Source: Microbacterium sufflavum (GTDB taxonomy: Bacteria > Actinomycetota > Actinomycetes > Actinomycetales > Microbacteriaceae). From it: a stretch of 64,000 bases of DNA. The stretch covers positions 1,240,001 through 1,304,000 of the forward strand of contig NZ_JAHWXK010000001.1 of NCBI RefSeq assembly GCF_023091155.1. Reading direction: 5' to 3'. Shown piece after piece: positions 7,917 through 16,587 of the stretch (its first letter is position 1; each line of letters starts with the position of its first letter). The notes below the pieces were generated by a model, which was not told where the DNA came from, made no database searches, and saw only the letters and a program-made list of their open reading frames with translations. A program made the position numbers and the translations under genes.

Positions 7917-8933
7917 GTGCACGACCTCGCCGTCGCGGGCGGCGGAGGCCTGCGCGGCCTTCACGATCTCGACCGTGCGGATGCCCACCCCGGCATCAGG
8001 CTGCGGCTGACGGCCGTCGCGCACGGCACGCACGAACTCCTCCAGCAGCAGCGCGTCGAGGTCGGCGCCGACCGGGCTCCAGGTCTCACCGTGCGCGTCG
8101 TGCCCGGCGACGCCCTTCGCGAACGGACTCACGGTGACGGTGCCGCGCTCGGCGACGACCTGCAGCGTGAGGCCGCCCCACGTGGCCGAGCTCATCGGCC
8201 AGCTCCAGGAGCAGTCGATCGTGGCGACCACGCCGCCCGGGTACTGGATCGTGACGAGCCCGCCCGTCTCCACCGACAGCTCGCGCTGCGCGTGCAGCAC
8301 CCGGTTCGACACGGCGCGCACGGACGCCGCTCGCTCGCCGAGCAGCTCGTCGAGCAGGTCGGCGCAGTGGACGACGTGGTCGACGAGCGCGCCGCCGCCC
8401 GCGAGCTCGGGGTCGGTGAACCAGGCCCTGTCCTGCGGGAGCTTGCCGTTGTTGATGCCGGTCACGCCGAGGATGCGCCCGAGTCGTCCGCTGCGCAGTT
8501 CGGCGATCGCGTCGCGCACCGCGGGGGAGAACCGCACGGGATAGGCGACCATGAGCAGCACACCCGCGGTCTCGCACGCGTCGCGCATGGCGATCGCATC
8601 CTCGACCGTGGTGGCCAGCGGCTTCTCGCACAGCACGTGCACGCCCGCCGCCGCAGCACGCTCGACGAGGGCGCGGTGCCGGGAGTTCTCGGCCGCGATC
8701 ACGACGGCGTCCGGCTTCCACGCGAAGGCCTCGTCGTACGTGTCGACGTAGGCCACGCCCAGCTCGGCGGCGAGCTCGGCGCCGCGGGGAGCGTCGTCGG
8801 GCGCGGCCGCGCCGTCGGGGTCGGTCGCGATGAGCTCGACGCCGGGCATCTCCTTCAGCGCGTGCACATAGCTGAGGGCGTGCGTGTGCGCGAACGACAG
8901 GACGGCGATGCGCAGCGGGGTGGGGGCGGTCAT
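7911..8933 (-). CDS. Gfo/Idh/MocA-family oxidoreductase
   Basis: A 340-residue NAD(P)-dependent sugar dehydrogenase-type protein. The N-terminal Rossmann domain starts RIAVLSFAHTHALSY, where a His-rich turn replaces the usual GxGxxG. The CEKPLATT motif carries the conserved Lys, and GGGALVDHVVHCADLL is the active-site helix with its His. The start ATG 8933 overlaps the stop of the next gene upstream (ATGA), so the two are translationally coupled. Members oxidise or reduce polyols, sugars or their derivatives; the substrate is probably the solute imported by the divergent operon. Confidence 0.88.
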   Translation of the reverse strand: MTAPTPLRIAVLSFAHTHALSYVHALKEMPGVELIATDPDGAAAPDDAPRGAELAAELGVAYVDTYDEAFAWKPDAVVIAAENSRHRALVERAAAAGVHVLCEKPLATTVEDAIAMRDACETAGVLLMVAYPVRFSPAVRDAIAELRSGRLGRILGVTGINNGKLPQDRAWFTDPELAGGGALVDHVVHCADLLDELLGERAASVRAVSNRVLHAQRELSVETGGLVTIQYPGGVVATIDCSWSWPMSSATWGGLTLQVVAERGTVTVSPFAKGVAGHDAHGETWSPVGADLDALLLEEFVRAVRDGRQPQPDAGVGIRTVEIVKAAQASAARDGEVVHL

Positions 8934-9976
8934 CGGGTGGCCTCCTCGGTGGCGGGCGCGGCGGGATCGGGAGCGGTGGAGTCGGCCGCGGCGGCCTCCC
9001 CGGGGAGGGCGACCGCGGAGCCCGAGGCGATGGAGGCGTAGGCGGCCTCGGCGACCGCGACCGCGGCGATCCCGTCGGCGGGGGCGACGCGCGCCGCACG
9101 GCCCTCGCGGATCGCGGCCACGAAGTCGGCGATCTCGGCGTAGTACGGGCTCTCCTCGGGCGACATCGGCGGCAGGTAGTCGGCGTCGCCCTCGGGCACC
9201 ACGGCGTCGGTGCGGAGGGTGTGGTCCTCGGCGCTGTCGTACCGCAGACGGCCCGCCGATCCCGCGACCTCGACGCTCGTGCGGAACGGCATGCCGGGCT
9301 GCGCCCAGCTCGCGTGCAGGTGACTGAGCACCCCGTTGCGGTGGGTAAGCACGACGTGCGCGGTCACGGGCGCGGGCACGCGGTCGTCCACCGTCGGCGG
9401 GTTCTGCACGGCGTAGACGCTGGCGACCGGTCCGGCGAACCACAGCGCCTGGTCGATGTCGTGGATCATGAGGTCGCGGATCACGCCGCCGCCCGCCCGC
9501 TCGGAGAAGAACCACCCGGTCTGCGGCGCGGAGCCCGCACGGCTGAACCGCTGCACCGCGAGCTCGCCCACGTGCCCGGCCTCGATGCCCGCCTTGATCT
9601 GCGCGTACTCGCCCATGTACCGCACGACGTGCGCGGGGAACAGCCGGACACCGGCGCGAGCGGCGGCCGCGGTCACCTCTGCGGCGGCCTCGGCGGTCGC
9701 GGCGAGCGGCTTCTCGCAGATCACGTCGCGACCGCGGGCGATGGCGCGCAGCGCGAAGTCGGCGTGCGTGCTGCTGGGCGTGACGATGTCGACCAGGTCG
9801 ACCAGCTCGATCAGCGCGTCGACGTCGGCGACCAGCTCGAAGCCGTACTCCGCGGCGATCTCCTCGGCACCGTCGAGCGAGGTCACGTAACCCCGCACGC
9901 CCAGCGCCCGCCACGCGTCGGCGTGCACGCGGGAGATGCCGCCCGCGCCGATGAGTCCGACTGTCAACGTGCTCAC
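8930..9976 (-). CDS. Gfo/Idh/MocA-family oxidoreductase
   Basis: A 348-residue second dehydrogenase of the same superfamily. It has a classical Rossmann loop, GLIGAGGISRVHADAW, then CEKPLAAT and the active-site GGGVIRDLMIHDIDQALW. A loose Ala/Pro/Glu-rich tail ends it. GTG 9976 overlaps the TGA of the ROK gene (GTGA) and has GAGGAG upstream, which sets the start. With its neighbours it forms the three-gene unit rok-idh-idh. A pair of related dehydrogenases often performs oxidation and re-reduction steps in sugar epimerisation pathways; that role here is inference. Confidence 0.88.
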   Translation of the reverse strand: MSTLTVGLIGAGGISRVHADAWRALGVRGYVTSLDGAEEIAAEYGFELVADVDALIELVDLVDIVTPSSTHADFALRAIARGRDVICEKPLAATAEAAAEVTAAAARAGVRLFPAHVVRYMGEYAQIKAGIEAGHVGELAVQRFSRAGSAPQTGWFFSERAGGGVIRDLMIHDIDQALWFAGPVASVYAVQNPPTVDDRVPAPVTAHVVLTHRNGVLSHLHASWAQPGMPFRTSVEVAGSAGRLRYDSAEDHTLRTDAVVPEGDADYLPPMSPEESPYYAEIADFVAAIREGRAARVAPADGIAAVAVAEAAYASIASGSAVALPGEAAAADSTAPDPAAPATEEATR

Positions 9977-11142
9977 TGCTTCTCCTCGGTGTCGTCGCCG
10001 GTGACCGGCTCGTGCGGCAGGGGGGTGATGGGCGGGGCGGGCATGTCGTCGATGCCGGAGATCTCGGCGGGGTGCCGCTGGAACGCGTGCACGACCGCAC
10101 CGTGCGCGGCGGCTTCCGCGCCCAGTCGCGCCTCGGCGACCGGCACCTGGAACGGCAGCCCGAGGTGCCCGGGGAGTGCGGCCCGCAGCGGGTCGAGCAG
10201 TTGCTCGTGCGCCGCCGAGAGTCCGCCGCCGATGACGACCATGGCGGGATCGACCGTGAGGATCAGCGTGGCGATGCCGTGCGCGAGCTCGTCGATGAAC
10301 GCGTCGAGCTCCTCGCGTGCCCCGGGGTCGCCCTCCCGCGCGAGGGCGAACACCTCTGCGGCGGTGGGGGCCGTGCGCCAGGGGATCTGCCCGGTCTCGC
10401 TGTTGAGTCCGCGGAAGGCCAGGCGTCCGATGTCGCCCGCCGCGTTGTGGATGCCGCGGCGGGGGCGTCCGCCGAGGATGAGGCCCATCGCGATGCGGTT
10501 GCCGACCGACAGGTAGATCACGTCGTCGACGAGCTGCGCGACCCCGAGGTGGTGTTCCGCGACCGCGGCGAGACGCACGCCGTTGTCGACGGCGACCGGG
10601 CACCCGAACGCGTGCCGCAGCTGCGATCCGATGTCGATGCCCGACCACTCGGGGATGACGACCGAGGTGGTCACGCGGCCGGCGTCGTCGACGAGCCCGG
10701 GGAGGGAGACGCCGACGGCGCGCACCTGCGACGCGGGGATGCCGGTGTCGGCGAGGGTTCCGCGGATGTGGGAGATGACGGCGGCGAGCTTGGCGGCCCC
10801 GTCGGTCTGCGCCGAGACGCCGGGGTAGGTGCGCTGGGCGATGACCGCTCCGGCGAGGTCGGACAGCACGACCCGCACGCTCGCGACGCCGATGTCGACG
10901 CCCACGACGGTGCCGGCGGCGGCGTGGAACGCGTACCGGCGGGCGGGTCGTCCGGCCCCTCCGCCGTTCTGCGCGGGCGCGTCGACCAGCAGCCCGGAGT
11001 CGCTGAGCACGGTCACGGCGTTCTCGACCGAGGTGCGGGAGACCTCCAGCGAGCGGGACAGATCGCTCACGGTCGCCGGTCCCGTGTCGCGCAGCTGGAG
11101 GGCGCAGCGCGCCACGATCGACAGCGGACTCGTCACGCCCAT
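9973..11142 (-). CDS. ROK-family transcriptional regulator
   Basis: A 389-residue regulator. A winged helix-turn-helix (TVSDLSRSLEVSRTSVENAV) precedes a ROK sugar-kinase-like domain starting VVGVDIGVASVRVVLSDL. Two features indicate it is a sensor only. The kinase Asp of the usual N-D motif is replaced (VAVDNGVRLAA). The ROK zinc motif with its Cys triplet is absent (NAAGDIGRLAFRGL). ATG 11142 is fixed by AAGGAGG. It diverges from the ABC import operon and presumably represses it, and itself, from the palindromes between them until a sugar ligand binds. Confidence 0.88.
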   Translation of the reverse strand: MGVTSPLSIVARCALQLRDTGPATVSDLSRSLEVSRTSVENAVTVLSDSGLLVDAPAQNGGGAGRPARRYAFHAAAGTVVGVDIGVASVRVVLSDLAGAVIAQRTYPGVSAQTDGAAKLAAVISHIRGTLADTGIPASQVRAVGVSLPGLVDDAGRVTTSVVIPEWSGIDIGSQLRHAFGCPVAVDNGVRLAAVAEHHLGVAQLVDDVIYLSVGNRIAMGLILGGRPRRGIHNAAGDIGRLAFRGLNSETGQIPWRTAPTAAEVFALAREGDPGAREELDAFIDELAHGIATLILTVDPAMVVIGGGLSAAHEQLLDPLRAALPGHLGLPFQVPVAEARLGAEAAAHGAVVHAFQRHPAEISGIDDMPAPPITPLPHEPVTGDDTEEKQ

Positions 11143-11330
11143 GTGCGGTGCCTCCTTCGTCCCCGTCGTTGGTGCGATCAAATTAGCACACCCGGTTCTC
11201 ACATCGTGTTTTGTCGTTGACGATCGAGAAACACGCTGGAAACAAGCGTCTGAGAACTTGTACTTGACGAATTATCCCAGCCCAATGTCATAATGAACCG
11301 TACTCAGCACGGTTTACGCAAAGGAGCACC
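11143..11330. promoter_or_regulatory. Divergent promoter region of cluster A with three inverted repeats
   Basis: The gap between the ROK gene and the import operon has a locally AT-richer sequence and three inverted repeats. They are GTGC at 11172/GCAC at 11186, GTGTTTT at 11206/GAAACAC at 11228 (one mismatch), and ACGCT at 11233/AGCGT at 11245. A rightward promoter candidate is TTGACG near 11265 with CATAAT near 11290. The binding-protein gene has AAAGGAG before its ATG. The repeats are reasonable ROK operators, but none has been tested. Confidence 0.5.
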
Positions 11331-12572
11331 ATGCGCGTCAGCAAGATCACCGGCGTCGTCGCGGGAGTCGCGGCCGCCACCCTGTTGGCCGGATGTTCGG
11401 CCGGCGGAGGCACCACCGCAGAGGGCGAGCAGGACATCACGGTCTGGCTCTACCCGGTCATCGCCGACGAGGCGGTGCACAAGGACTTCTGGGACTCGAC
11501 CATCGAGGCGTTCGAGAAGGAGAACGAGAACGTCAACGTCTCCTACGAGATCTTCCCGTGGGCCAACCGCGACGAGGCCCTCCAGACCGCGATCGCGGCC
11601 GGCAAGGGTCCCGACGTCGTCTACCTCATCCCCGACCAGCTCGCCGCCTACCAGAAGTCGATCGCGCCGCTGAACGACCTGCTCAGCACCGAGCGTCAGG
11701 ACGACCTGCTGCCCAACGTCAAGGAGTCCGTCACGATCGGCGGCGACATCCTCGGCGCCCCCATCCTCACCAGCGCCCAGCCGCTCATCTGCAACGCCGC
11801 CGCGTTCGAGGCCGCCGGCGTGACCGAGTACCCCGAGACCTGGGACGACGTCGCCGAGATGGCACCCGCGTTCGTGGAGAAGGGCATGTACGCCCTGAAC
11901 TACCCGGCCTCCGCCGAGAACACCCTCAACCTCACCTACTACCCGCTGCTGTGGCAGGCGGGCGGCGAGGTCTACACCGAGGACGGCGAGGTCGGCTTCG
12001 ACAGCAAGGCCGGCGAGAAGGCGCTCACCTTCCTCACCGACCTGGCCGAGGAGGGCGCGCTCGACCCCGAGGCGCTCACCACCAACGTGCCGCTCGAGCA
12101 GACCGCGATCGCGCAGGGCAAGGTCGCCTGCACCTGGAACAACGCGGTCACCGAGGTCGCGCCGTTCTGGGGCGAGGAGAACGTGAAGGTGCTCGCGCCG
12201 CTCAGCGACAAGGAGTCCGTCGCGTACGGCACCGTCGGTTCGCTCTCGGTGCTCAAGGGCTCGAAGGCGAAGGACGCCGCCGCCGCGTTCGCCGAGTACG
12301 CCACCGGCGCCGACGTGGTCGAGCCGTACCTGACCGCCGCCGGCTACTTCTCCGCGCTCAGCACGACCGAGCCGCTGTACGCCGACGACCCGCTGCTCGG
12401 CGAGGTCGAGAAGTACGTGCCCGACACCACCGTCGGTCAGCTCGACGCCAGCTCCCGCGCCCTGATGGGTGTGCTGTCGCCCGAGATCCAGGCCGCCCTG
12501 CTCGGCCAGAAGTCGCCCGCCGACGCCCTGAAGGACGCCGCGGCCGCCGCAGCCCCGCTGCTGCAGAAGTGA
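11331..12572 (+). CDS. Sugar ABC transporter substrate-binding lipoprotein
   Basis: A 413-residue extracellular solute-binding protein of family 1. A basic N-terminus and hydrophobic segment end in the lipobox LLAGC, so it should be cleaved by signal peptidase II and lipid-anchored at the cysteine near residue 22. The mature part starts ITVWLYPVIADE and continues with AIAAGKGPDVVYL and a TWNNAV hinge region, typical of carbohydrate binders. It is first in a forward operon, followed by two permeases. It has no ATPase partner in the operon, as is common for MsiK/MsmK-dependent importers. The sugar is not identifiable. Confidence 0.92.
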   Translation: MRVSKITGVVAGVAAATLLAGCSAGGGTTAEGEQDITVWLYPVIADEAVHKDFWDSTIEAFEKENENVNVSYEIFPWANRDEALQTAIAAGKGPDVVYLIPDQLAAYQKSIAPLNDLLSTERQDDLLPNVKESVTIGGDILGAPILTSAQPLICNAAAFEAAGVTEYPETWDDVAEMAPAFVEKGMYALNYPASAENTLNLTYYPLLWQAGGEVYTEDGEVGFDSKAGEKALTFLTDLAEEGALDPEALTTNVPLEQTAIAQGKVACTWNNAVTEVAPFWGEENVKVLAPLSDKESVAYGTVGSLSVLKGSKAKDAAAAFAEYATGADVVEPYLTAAGYFSALSTTEPLYADDPLLGEVEKYVPDTTVGQLDASSRALMGVLSPEIQAALLGQKSPADALKDAAAAAAPLLQK

Positions 12573-12640
12573 GGCGACGGGGGCGTGCGGACACCCGCCG
12601 CACGCCCCCTCCTCTCCGCCCCCGACGTGAGGAAACGACA

Positions 12641-13546
12641 ATGACGACGGCCACCACGGCACCCAAGCCCGCAGGGCGCGTCGCCCGGGTGCTCGCCCGG
12701 CGGGAAGCGCGCATCGCGTTCCTGTTCGTGCTCCCCGCCTTCCTGCTGTTCATCGCCTTCCGCTTCGGCCCGAGCATCGCGGGCGTGGCGCTGAGCTTCT
12801 TCGACTACGACATCTCCGGCGAGATCGCGTGGCGCGGACTCGACCACTTCCAGCGCCTGGTCGCCGATCCGCTGTTCTGGCGGGCGCTCGGGACCACCGT
12901 CATCTACACGGTGCTGGCGGTGCCGATCGCGCTCGTGCTGTCGACCGTGATGGCCCTCGGCGTGCGACGGGCCTTCCGCGGCGCCCGCTTCTTCCGGTCG
13001 ATCTTCTTCCTGCCCGTCATCACCTCGCTGGTGCTCGCCGGCTCGATCTTCGTGTGGATCTTCTCGGCGAACGGCCCCTGGTCGGCCCTGATGGCCCCGC
13101 TCGGGCTGGGCGGCTCGTGGCTCGGCAGCACCGTGCTCGTGATCCCCGCGATCGTCGTGGTGGGCGTGTGGTCGCGGTTCGGCTACGGGATGATGATCCT
13201 CATCGCGGCGCTGCAGGACGTGCCGCGTGAGCTGGAGGAGGCCGCGCTGGTCGACGGCGCGAACGCCTGGCAGCGGTTCCGGTGGATCATCCTCCCGCAC
13301 CTGCGCCCCACGTTCTTCTTCCTCGCGGTCATCGAGACCACCGCGGCCTTCCAGGTGTTCGACGTGATCTACGTGATGACCCAGGGTGGTCCGGCGAACG
13401 CCAGCTACTCGCTTGTCTACCTGCTGTACGACCAGGGCTTCCGCTACTTCGACTACGGCTACGCGGCCGCCGTCGGCGTCGCCCTGTTCGTCATGACCCT
13501 CGTGGTCGCCCTCATCCAGCGCCTCGTGATCGGAAAGCAGAAATGA
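12641..13546 (+). CDS. Sugar ABC transporter permease (MalF type)
   Basis: A 301-residue inner-membrane permease with about six helices. The cytoplasmic EAA loop reads ELEEAALVDGANAWQRFRWIILP, the contact site for the ATPase. It begins after a 68-base gap from the binding-protein gene that contains a GC-rich inverted stretch, and its ATG is preceded by GAGGAAAC. The stop codon overlaps the start of the second permease (ATGA), showing translational coupling. Confidence 0.93.
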   Translation: MTTATTAPKPAGRVARVLARREARIAFLFVLPAFLLFIAFRFGPSIAGVALSFFDYDISGEIAWRGLDHFQRLVADPLFWRALGTTVIYTVLAVPIALVLSTVMALGVRRAFRGARFFRSIFFLPVITSLVLAGSIFVWIFSANGPWSALMAPLGLGGSWLGSTVLVIPAIVVVGVWSRFGYGMMILIAALQDVPRELEEAALVDGANAWQRFRWIILPHLRPTFFFLAVIETTAAFQVFDVIYVMTQGGPANASYSLVYLLYDQGFRYFDYGYAAAVGVALFVMTLVVALIQRLVIGKQK

Positions 13547-14448
13547 CCGCTCTCCTGCAGCCCCCGACGCAGACCGCCGCGCCGACCCCGCAGCCCGCGC
13601 CCCGCAAGCGCCGCTCGTTCCGCGCGCTGGAGCCCACCGGCTGGGGCGTGGTCGTGCGGTGGATCTGGCTGAGCCTCGCGGGCATCCTCAGCTTCTTCCC
13701 GTTCTATGCGATGGTCGTGCTGAGCCTGAAGCCCGGCATGGTCGTCGAGCTCCCCGGCTCGCTGCTGCCCTGGACGGACATCTCGTTCGACTCCTACGCG
13801 CAGGTGCTCGGCGGTCAGAACATCCTCGGCTGGCTGTTCAACACGCTCGTCTACTCGCTCGTGTCGGTCGTGGCCGTGCTGTTCCTCTCCGCGCTCGCCG
13901 GATACGCCTTCGCCAAGAAGCGCTTCCGCGGCAAGGAGGTCATGTTCTGGTCGTTCCTGGCGATGGTCATGGTGCCGTTCCACGTGACGCTGATCCCGAC
14001 GTTCATCCTGATGGCGAACCTCGGCGGCATCGACACCTACTGGGGCCTGATCCTGCCGACGCTCGCGAACGCGCAGGCCGTGTTCCTGATGCGGCAGTTC
14101 ATCCAGGGGCTGCCCGACGAGCTGTTCGAGGCGGCACGGATCGACGGTGCGGGGGAGTTCCGCATCTTCCTGCGGATCGTGCTGCCGCTGTGCAAGCCGA
14201 TCCTCGCCACCCTCGGCATCTTCGTGTTCCTGTGGCACTGGAACGACTTCCTGTGGCCGCTCATCATCGCCAAGTCGAACTCGATGTTCACCCTCACCGT
14301 GGGCATCTCGTCGCTGCAGCAGCAGAACGTGCCGCTCAGCACCATGCTCGCCGGCTCCGTCGTGGCGCTGCTGCCCATCTTCCTCGCGTACCTGATCGCC
14401 CAGCGGTACGTGCAGGAGGGCGTGACCGGCACCGGGATCAAGGGCTGA
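13543..14448 (+). CDS. Sugar ABC transporter permease (MalG type)
   Basis: A 301-residue permease. A proline-rich cytoplasmic N-terminus (PPTQTAAPTPQPAP) precedes six helices. The EAA loop reads ELFEAARIDGAGEFRIFLRIVLPL, the classical MalG form. It pairs with the preceding MalF-type subunit to form the membrane channel. The ATG overlaps the previous stop codon; the next gene starts 19 bases after its own stop with GAAGGG as ribosome site. Confidence 0.93.
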   Translation: MTALLQPPTQTAAPTPQPAPRKRRSFRALEPTGWGVVVRWIWLSLAGILSFFPFYAMVVLSLKPGMVVELPGSLLPWTDISFDSYAQVLGGQNILGWLFNTLVYSLVSVVAVLFLSALAGYAFAKKRFRGKEVMFWSFLAMVMVPFHVTLIPTFILMANLGGIDTYWGLILPTLANAQAVFLMRQFIQGLPDELFEAARIDGAGEFRIFLRIVLPLCKPILATLGIFVFLWHWNDFLWPLIIAKSNSMFTLTVGISSLQQQNVPLSTMLAGSVVALLPIFLAYLIAQRYVQEGVTGTGIKG

Positions 14449-14467
14449 GAAGAAGGGAAAGCACCAC

Positions 14468-15502
14468 ATGGCTCAGCACAGCTTCGCCTCCGAGGCCGAG
14501 CTCGAAGAGGCCCTGGCCACGCCGAGCGACGCGCTCGTGGCCGACCTGGCACGCGGATCGGGCGACCTCGTGATCCTCGGCGCCGGCGGCAAGATGGGCC
14601 CGACGCTCGCGATGCTCGCGCGCCGCGGGATGGACGCGGCCGGCCGGACGGACGACGCCGTGTACGCGGTCTCGCGCTTCGGCGACGCCGCGATCCGCGA
14701 GCGCCTGGAGGCCGCGGGCGTGACCGTCGTGCCGTTCGACCTGATCGAGAACGACGACTTCTCCGCCCTTCCCGACGCCCCCCACGTGGTGTTCATGGTC
14801 GGCGCGAAGTTCGGTGCGGCGACCAACGCGTCGTGGGCGTGGGAGGTCAACGCCGCCCTGCCCGACCGGGTGGCCCGCCGCTACCGCGACAGCGCGATCG
14901 CCGTGCTGTCCACCGGCAACGTGTACCCGTTCGTGCCCGCGTCGTCGGGCGGCGCGTCGGAGGATGTGACCCCGGCGCCGATCGGCGAGTACGCCCAGTC
15001 GTGCCTCGGACGGGAGCGGGTGTTCGAGTTCGGTGCGCAGGAGCGCGGCACGAAGGTCGCCATCATCCGCCTGAACTACGCGGTCGACCTGCGCTACGGG
15101 GTGCTGGCCGACATCGGCACGGCCGTGCACGCGGGCGAGCCCGTGTCGGTCGCCACCGCCAACGTCAACGTGATCTGGCAGGGCTACGCGAACGAGGTGG
15201 TGCTGCGCAGCCTCGTGCACGCGTCGACCGACCCGTTCGTCATCAACCTCACCGGGCCGGAGCTGCTGAGCGTGGAGTCGGTCGCCCGCGGCTTCGGCAC
15301 CCTGTTCGACCGCGAGGTCACGATCGTCGAAGAGCCGCAGCCGACCGCGCTGCTCAGCGACGCCCGCCGCTGCATGGCCCTGTTCGGCTACCCGTCCGTG
15401 TCGGCCGAGGAGCTGATCCGCATGCAGGCCTCCTGGATCGACGCGGGCCTGCCGATGATCGCCAAGCCCACCAAGTGGGCCGTGCGGGACGGGAAGTTCT
15501 GA
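14468..15502 (+). CDS. NAD(P)-binding epimerase/dehydratase-like protein
   Basis: A 344-residue extended-SDR protein with the Rossmann loop LGAGGKMGPT near residue 37 and a strand-turn STGNVYPF like that of UDP-sugar epimerases. The region where Y-x-x-x-K is expected reads GEYAQSCLGRER, so Tyr is kept but Cys replaces Lys. Either the active site is altered or the chemistry differs from classical epimerases. Position in the operon suggests action on the imported sugar or its lactone. The stop overlaps the start of the aldolase gene (TGATG). Confidence 0.8.
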   Translation: MAQHSFASEAELEEALATPSDALVADLARGSGDLVILGAGGKMGPTLAMLARRGMDAAGRTDDAVYAVSRFGDAAIRERLEAAGVTVVPFDLIENDDFSALPDAPHVVFMVGAKFGAATNASWAWEVNAALPDRVARRYRDSAIAVLSTGNVYPFVPASSGGASEDVTPAPIGEYAQSCLGRERVFEFGAQERGTKVAIIRLNYAVDLRYGVLADIGTAVHAGEPVSVATANVNVIWQGYANEVVLRSLVHASTDPFVINLTGPELLSVESVARGFGTLFDREVTIVEEPQPTALLSDARRCMALFGYPSVSAEELIRMQASWIDAGLPMIAKPTKWAVRDGKF

Positions 15503-16587
15503 TGTCGTCGTCGTCCGCGGACACCGCGACCGTGCCGGTGCTGCGACCCGAGGCCGCGGCCACGCTCGCGCGCGGTGCCGTGATCCCCGCGCACCCGCTC
15601 GCGCTGACGGCCGACCGCACGCTCGACGAACGCCGTCAGCGCGCCCTCACGCGCTACTACCTCGACGCGGGCGCCGGTGGTGTCGCGGTGGGGGTGCACA
15701 CGACCCAGTTCGAGATCCGCGACCCGGAGCACGCCCTGTTCGAGCCCGTGCTCGCGCTCGCCGCGGAGGAGCTCGACGCCCGCGCGGGTGCCGAGGTCGT
15801 GCGCATCGCCGGTGTGGCGGGCGGCACGGCGCAGGCGGTGGCCGAGGCCGAGCTCGCGCGCGGGCTGGGGTACGACGCCGTGCTGGTGAGTCCCCGCGTC
15901 GCGGGCGCCGACGAGCGTGCCCTGCTCGAACGCGCCCGCGCCGTCGGCGAGGTGCTGCCCGTGGTGGGCTTCTACCTGCAGACCGCGATCGGCGGGCCCG
16001 TGCTCGGCCGTGACTTCTGGCGCGAGTTCGCGTCGATCCCCTCCGTGGTCGCGGTGAAGGCCGCGCCGTTCGACCGCTACCGCACGCTGGAGCTGGTGCG
16101 CGGGGTGGCGGCGTCCGGTCGCGCCGACGACATCGCCCTGTACACCGGAAACGACGACGCGATCGTCGCCGACCTGCTGTCGGAGTTCCACGTGGACTCG
16201 CCGTCCGGCCCGCGCACGCTGCGCTTCGTCGGCGGGCTGCTCGGCCAGTGGGCCGTGGGCACGCGGGCGGCCGTCGCGCTGCTGGAGCGGGCGCGGCAGG
16301 CGATGGACGGCGACGCCGAGGCGTACCGCGAGCTGGGGCTGCTGGCCTCCGACATGGTCGACGTGAACCAGGCGGTGTTCGACCCGGGCAACGACTTCCA
16401 CGGCGTGATCGCGGGCGTGCACGAGATGCTGCGCCAGCAGGGCCTGCTCGACGGCACGTGGTGCCTCGACCCGGCCGAGGGGCTCTCGCCAGGGCAGGCG
16501 GAGGAGATCGCCCGGGTGCGCCGTGCCTACCCGGCCCTGAACGACGACGCGTTCATCGCCGCGCACCTCGAGGACTGGCTGCGATGA
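15502..16587 (+). CDS. Dihydrodipicolinate synthase/N-acetylneuraminate lyase-family aldolase
   Basis: A 361-residue TIM-barrel protein of the DapA/NanA family. A YYLDAGAGGVAVGVH strand matches the substrate-pocket region. The Schiff-base lysine is in SVVAVKAAPFDRY, and GFYLQTAIGG supplies the usual Tyr region. It is somewhat longer than DapA (about 290-300). In sugar operons such enzymes cleave or dehydrate 2-keto-3-deoxy acids, which fits a route ending with pyruvate. It is coupled on both sides by overlapping start/stop codons. The substrate is inferred only by class. Confidence 0.85.
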   Translation: MSSSSADTATVPVLRPEAAATLARGAVIPAHPLALTADRTLDERRQRALTRYYLDAGAGGVAVGVHTTQFEIRDPEHALFEPVLALAAEELDARAGAEVVRIAGVAGGTAQAVAEAELARGLGYDAVLVSPRVAGADERALLERARAVGEVLPVVGFYLQTAIGGPVLGRDFWREFASIPSVVAVKAAPFDRYRTLELVRGVAASGRADDIALYTGNDDAIVADLLSEFHVDSPSGPRTLRFVGGLLGQWAVGTRAAVALLERARQAMDGDAEAYRELGLLASDMVDVNQAVFDPGNDFHGVIAGVHEMLRQQGLLDGTWCLDPAEGLSPGQAEEIARVRRAYPALNDDAFIAAHLEDWLR

